Assembly (NCBI GenBank): GCA_013397455.1
Contig: VYZB01000013.1
Coordinates: forward strand, 5,355,393 to 5,419,392
Source of the DNA: Crotophaga sulcirostris
Lineage: Eukaryota > Chordata > Aves > Cuculiformes > Crotophagidae
Direction of reading: 5' to 3'
DNA length: 64,000 nucleotides
This document shows positions 62,346-64,000 of the stretch, piece by piece. A program made the position numbers and the translations under genes. Position 1 is the stretch's first letter. Each line of letters begins with the position of its first letter. The notes beneath the pieces were generated by a model, which was not told the origin of the DNA, ran no database searches, and saw only the letters and a program-made list of their open reading frames with translations.

Positions 62346-63485
62346 ATTTCATAAAAAAATTGCAGTACAAGCCTAAAAAAAAGAAAATCATAAGTATAAA
62401 AGAGTTTTTTTTGCAGGTGATATTAATATCTGATTAATGTTATCATTCAATGCTTTTGTTATCCTTTTAGTATTCTTTTTAAATTTTAAAAATGTACTAC
62501 TCCAAAAGAAGCCAAGCAAAAACCAACAACATCCTCCTTCTCCAAGTTAGAAATATATTTCATTACACTATTTCAGAAAGGACTTATCAAGATTTTCTTT
62601 AGAGATAATAATTTTGTCAGTTTCGGAGTCTGTCAGCTATCACCTTTTTCAGGAAATACTTTAGAAAAGTACTGTGAACACGCTCCTGTTTCCTGCTTTG
62701 CTCCCATTGATCTTGACAGGCTTTGGATCAATGCCATAGACTTCTCATTATTACAGTAAGTTTGCTATTTGATTAATAAACCCAGTGGTACAAAAGCAAC
62801 CAATGTGTACGTAAATCACTAGCCATGGAATTGTCCAAATGTCTGCAAAAGACTACAGGCACTGGCTGTGCCACAATAGATTATGTGGAGATCTCCTTTA
62901 ATCTATTGTGGATTATTATTATTTATATTCTAACACAGTGTCAGAAAGTAAACTATTTTTTTTTGTTTTTACCATTTAGAGTGTCTCTTTTGTCTTATTC
63001 CTTTACTCTCCTTCTTTACCATTATCTCTTCACTGAAATGAAAAAATATCCTTTAAAACGTAATTTTCTAGACTTGTTTACCTATGTGTTGTATTGTCTT
63101 TTCACTCTATCTCCATCCTTTATATTAATCTGAATCTCTTCTGTCCTTGTACTCTATTTCATTTTTACTCTTGCTTTATAGATCTTTTGTGATGTTATTT
63201 ATTGTCTTCTATCTGAAAGAGTCATTTTTACTCAGCTATAAGTTTCCACTGCGGTCATTGAAGGGCTAAGGCAATTGCAATTCTCTTACACCGAAATCCC
63301 CTTGTCCACTTATATAAGTTGAAGGTTTTTCTTAAGACGTGTAAATTCATACATCCTTGATCCATATGAACTAAAACTTTTCTGTAGATTCCTAGAGCAT
63401 TTCGTTCTCCCTATATAGTACTTTCTCTAAATGTGAAGCTTGTGTTTACAGAAAGGTAAACTGGGCAAGTACAGGTTTTCATGTA
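62346..63485. other. Gene-free AT-rich stretch
   Basis: No gene recognised. The 102-codon plus ORF at 62825-63133 is dominated by Leu, Phe, Tyr and Ser, as T-rich random frames are. I see no continuation of retroviral sequence after the gap. Confidence 0.5.
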
Positions 63486-63722
63486 ATCATAGATTCATAT
63501 AATGGTTTCAGTAGGACGGGACCTTTAAAGATATAGTCCAACATTCCTGCCATGGGCAGGGACATTTTTCATTATATCAGGTTGCTGACAGATCCATCAG
63601 AACACTTAAACCCTTCCAGTGATGGGGCATCCACTACTTGCACAACTGGGAATCCTGTTCTGGTGTCTCAACACCCTCAGTGTAATAAAGATGTTAAATA
63701 GTATTGGTCCCTCACACACACA
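63486..63722 (-). mobile_element. CR1 LINE with internal deletion
   Basis: The plus strand begins with the antisense CR1 tail, AATCATAGATTCATATAATGG, then GGGACCTTTAAAGATATAGT, TGCCATGGGCAGGGACATTT and GATGGGGCATCCACTACTTG. On the minus strand the ORF reads CEGPILFNIFITLRVLRHQN (from about 63718 to 63660). GPILFNIFI belongs to the CR1 reverse-transcriptase core, and LRVLRHQNRIP to the region about 250 residues further on. The two are fused in frame. The element therefore lacks most of the second half of ORF2. Just upstream is a (CA)n run at 63712-63722 on the plus strand, after which CR1 similarity ends. Confidence 0.85.
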
Positions 63723-64000
63723 CAGACCAAGGTGTCCAGGACCTAGAAACACACAAAAACTCCATGGGGGCCTTAGAAGTCTTAAACTCTTCTTATCAAG
63801 TTGCAACTGCTTTGTGGGGGGAGATATCTGAGAGTGTTGCTGCTGAAATTTGGTGAAACCAGACACCACTACTGTTCTCATAAACTTAGATTCTCTTGGC
63901 TACAGATAAGTGATGTAACACGAAAGAACACAAAAAAATAAAATGGAGGAGCTAATAAGACCATTGAGAGTCAAGTATTAAATTTGCTTGGGTTTTTATA
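63723..64000. other. Unassigned stretch at the window end
   Basis: No gene is recognised. The minus ORF that covers the CR1 copy continues to 63881, but this upstream part (Gln/Ser/Pro-rich) does not match CR1 and is likely chance. Confidence 0.5.

Noticed and set aside
62825..63133. 102-codon plus ORF, hydrophobic C-terminal half
   Set aside because: T-rich DNA gives Phe/Leu/Tyr/Ser runs that mimic membrane segments; no other support.
1..64000. CRISPR arrays, operons, phage or plasmid features, tRNA and rRNA genes
   Set aside because: None seen. Repeat content and base composition indicate vertebrate nuclear DNA, and I found no cloverleaf with A and B box words or rRNA-like sequence by reading.

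Overview
The window looks like nuclear DNA of a bird. I infer this from the interspersed repeats: many 5'-truncated, decayed CR1 LINE copies whose 3' tails carry the avian-type octamer (variants of ATTCTATG), and solo endogenous-retrovirus LTRs of types I recognise from avian genomes. The sequence is AT-rich by eye, with long A/T runs, no compact ORF layout, no operons and two assembly gaps (31 N at 5851-5881, 100 N at 62246-62345). I see no intact multi-exon gene, so this is most simply an intergenic or intronic stretch of a large chromosome. The species cannot be named from this.

Layout. 0-1 kb: two CR1 pieces on the minus strand, complementary in content but in swapped order. 3.2 kb: an old CR1 tail. 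6.7-7.4 kb: a solo LTR. 12.6-13.35 kb: a CR1 endonuclease-domain fragment with a 236-codon open frame. 14.7-15.6 kb: a possible LTR followed by a degenerate minisatellite of about 54 bp period. 19.7-23.5 kb: the densest repeat area, with one solo LTR, then a plus-strand LTR split in two by about 1.5 kb of other sequence that includes a minus-strand LTR of the same family as the one at 6.7 kb. 31.7-32.3 kb: a 197-codon minus-strand ORF I cannot identify. 32.9-33.6, 36.0-37.1 and 42.6-43.4 kb: three plus-strand CR1 copies, the last apparently internally deleted. 55.66 kb: a tiny CR1 tail. 57.9 kb: a weak candidate terminal exon. 61.75-62.25 kb: a minus-strand LTR running into the larger gap. 63.49-63.7 kb: a CR1 whose reverse-transcriptase core is joined directly to its C-terminal region.

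The mobile elements are all defective: no gag, pol or env region is readable between LTRs, and every CR1 copy is truncated or frame-shifted. They do not act together as a system. The remaining sequence, notably 23.5-31.7, 37.1-42.6, 43.4-55.6 and 55.7-61.7 kb, is low-complexity-tinged AT-rich DNA in which I see no gene. I found no convincing new biological system. The items most worth checking are the 197-codon ORF, the nested LTR block, the tandem-repeat array at 15.3 kb and the apparent CR1 deletion derivatives at 42.6 and 63.5 kb.
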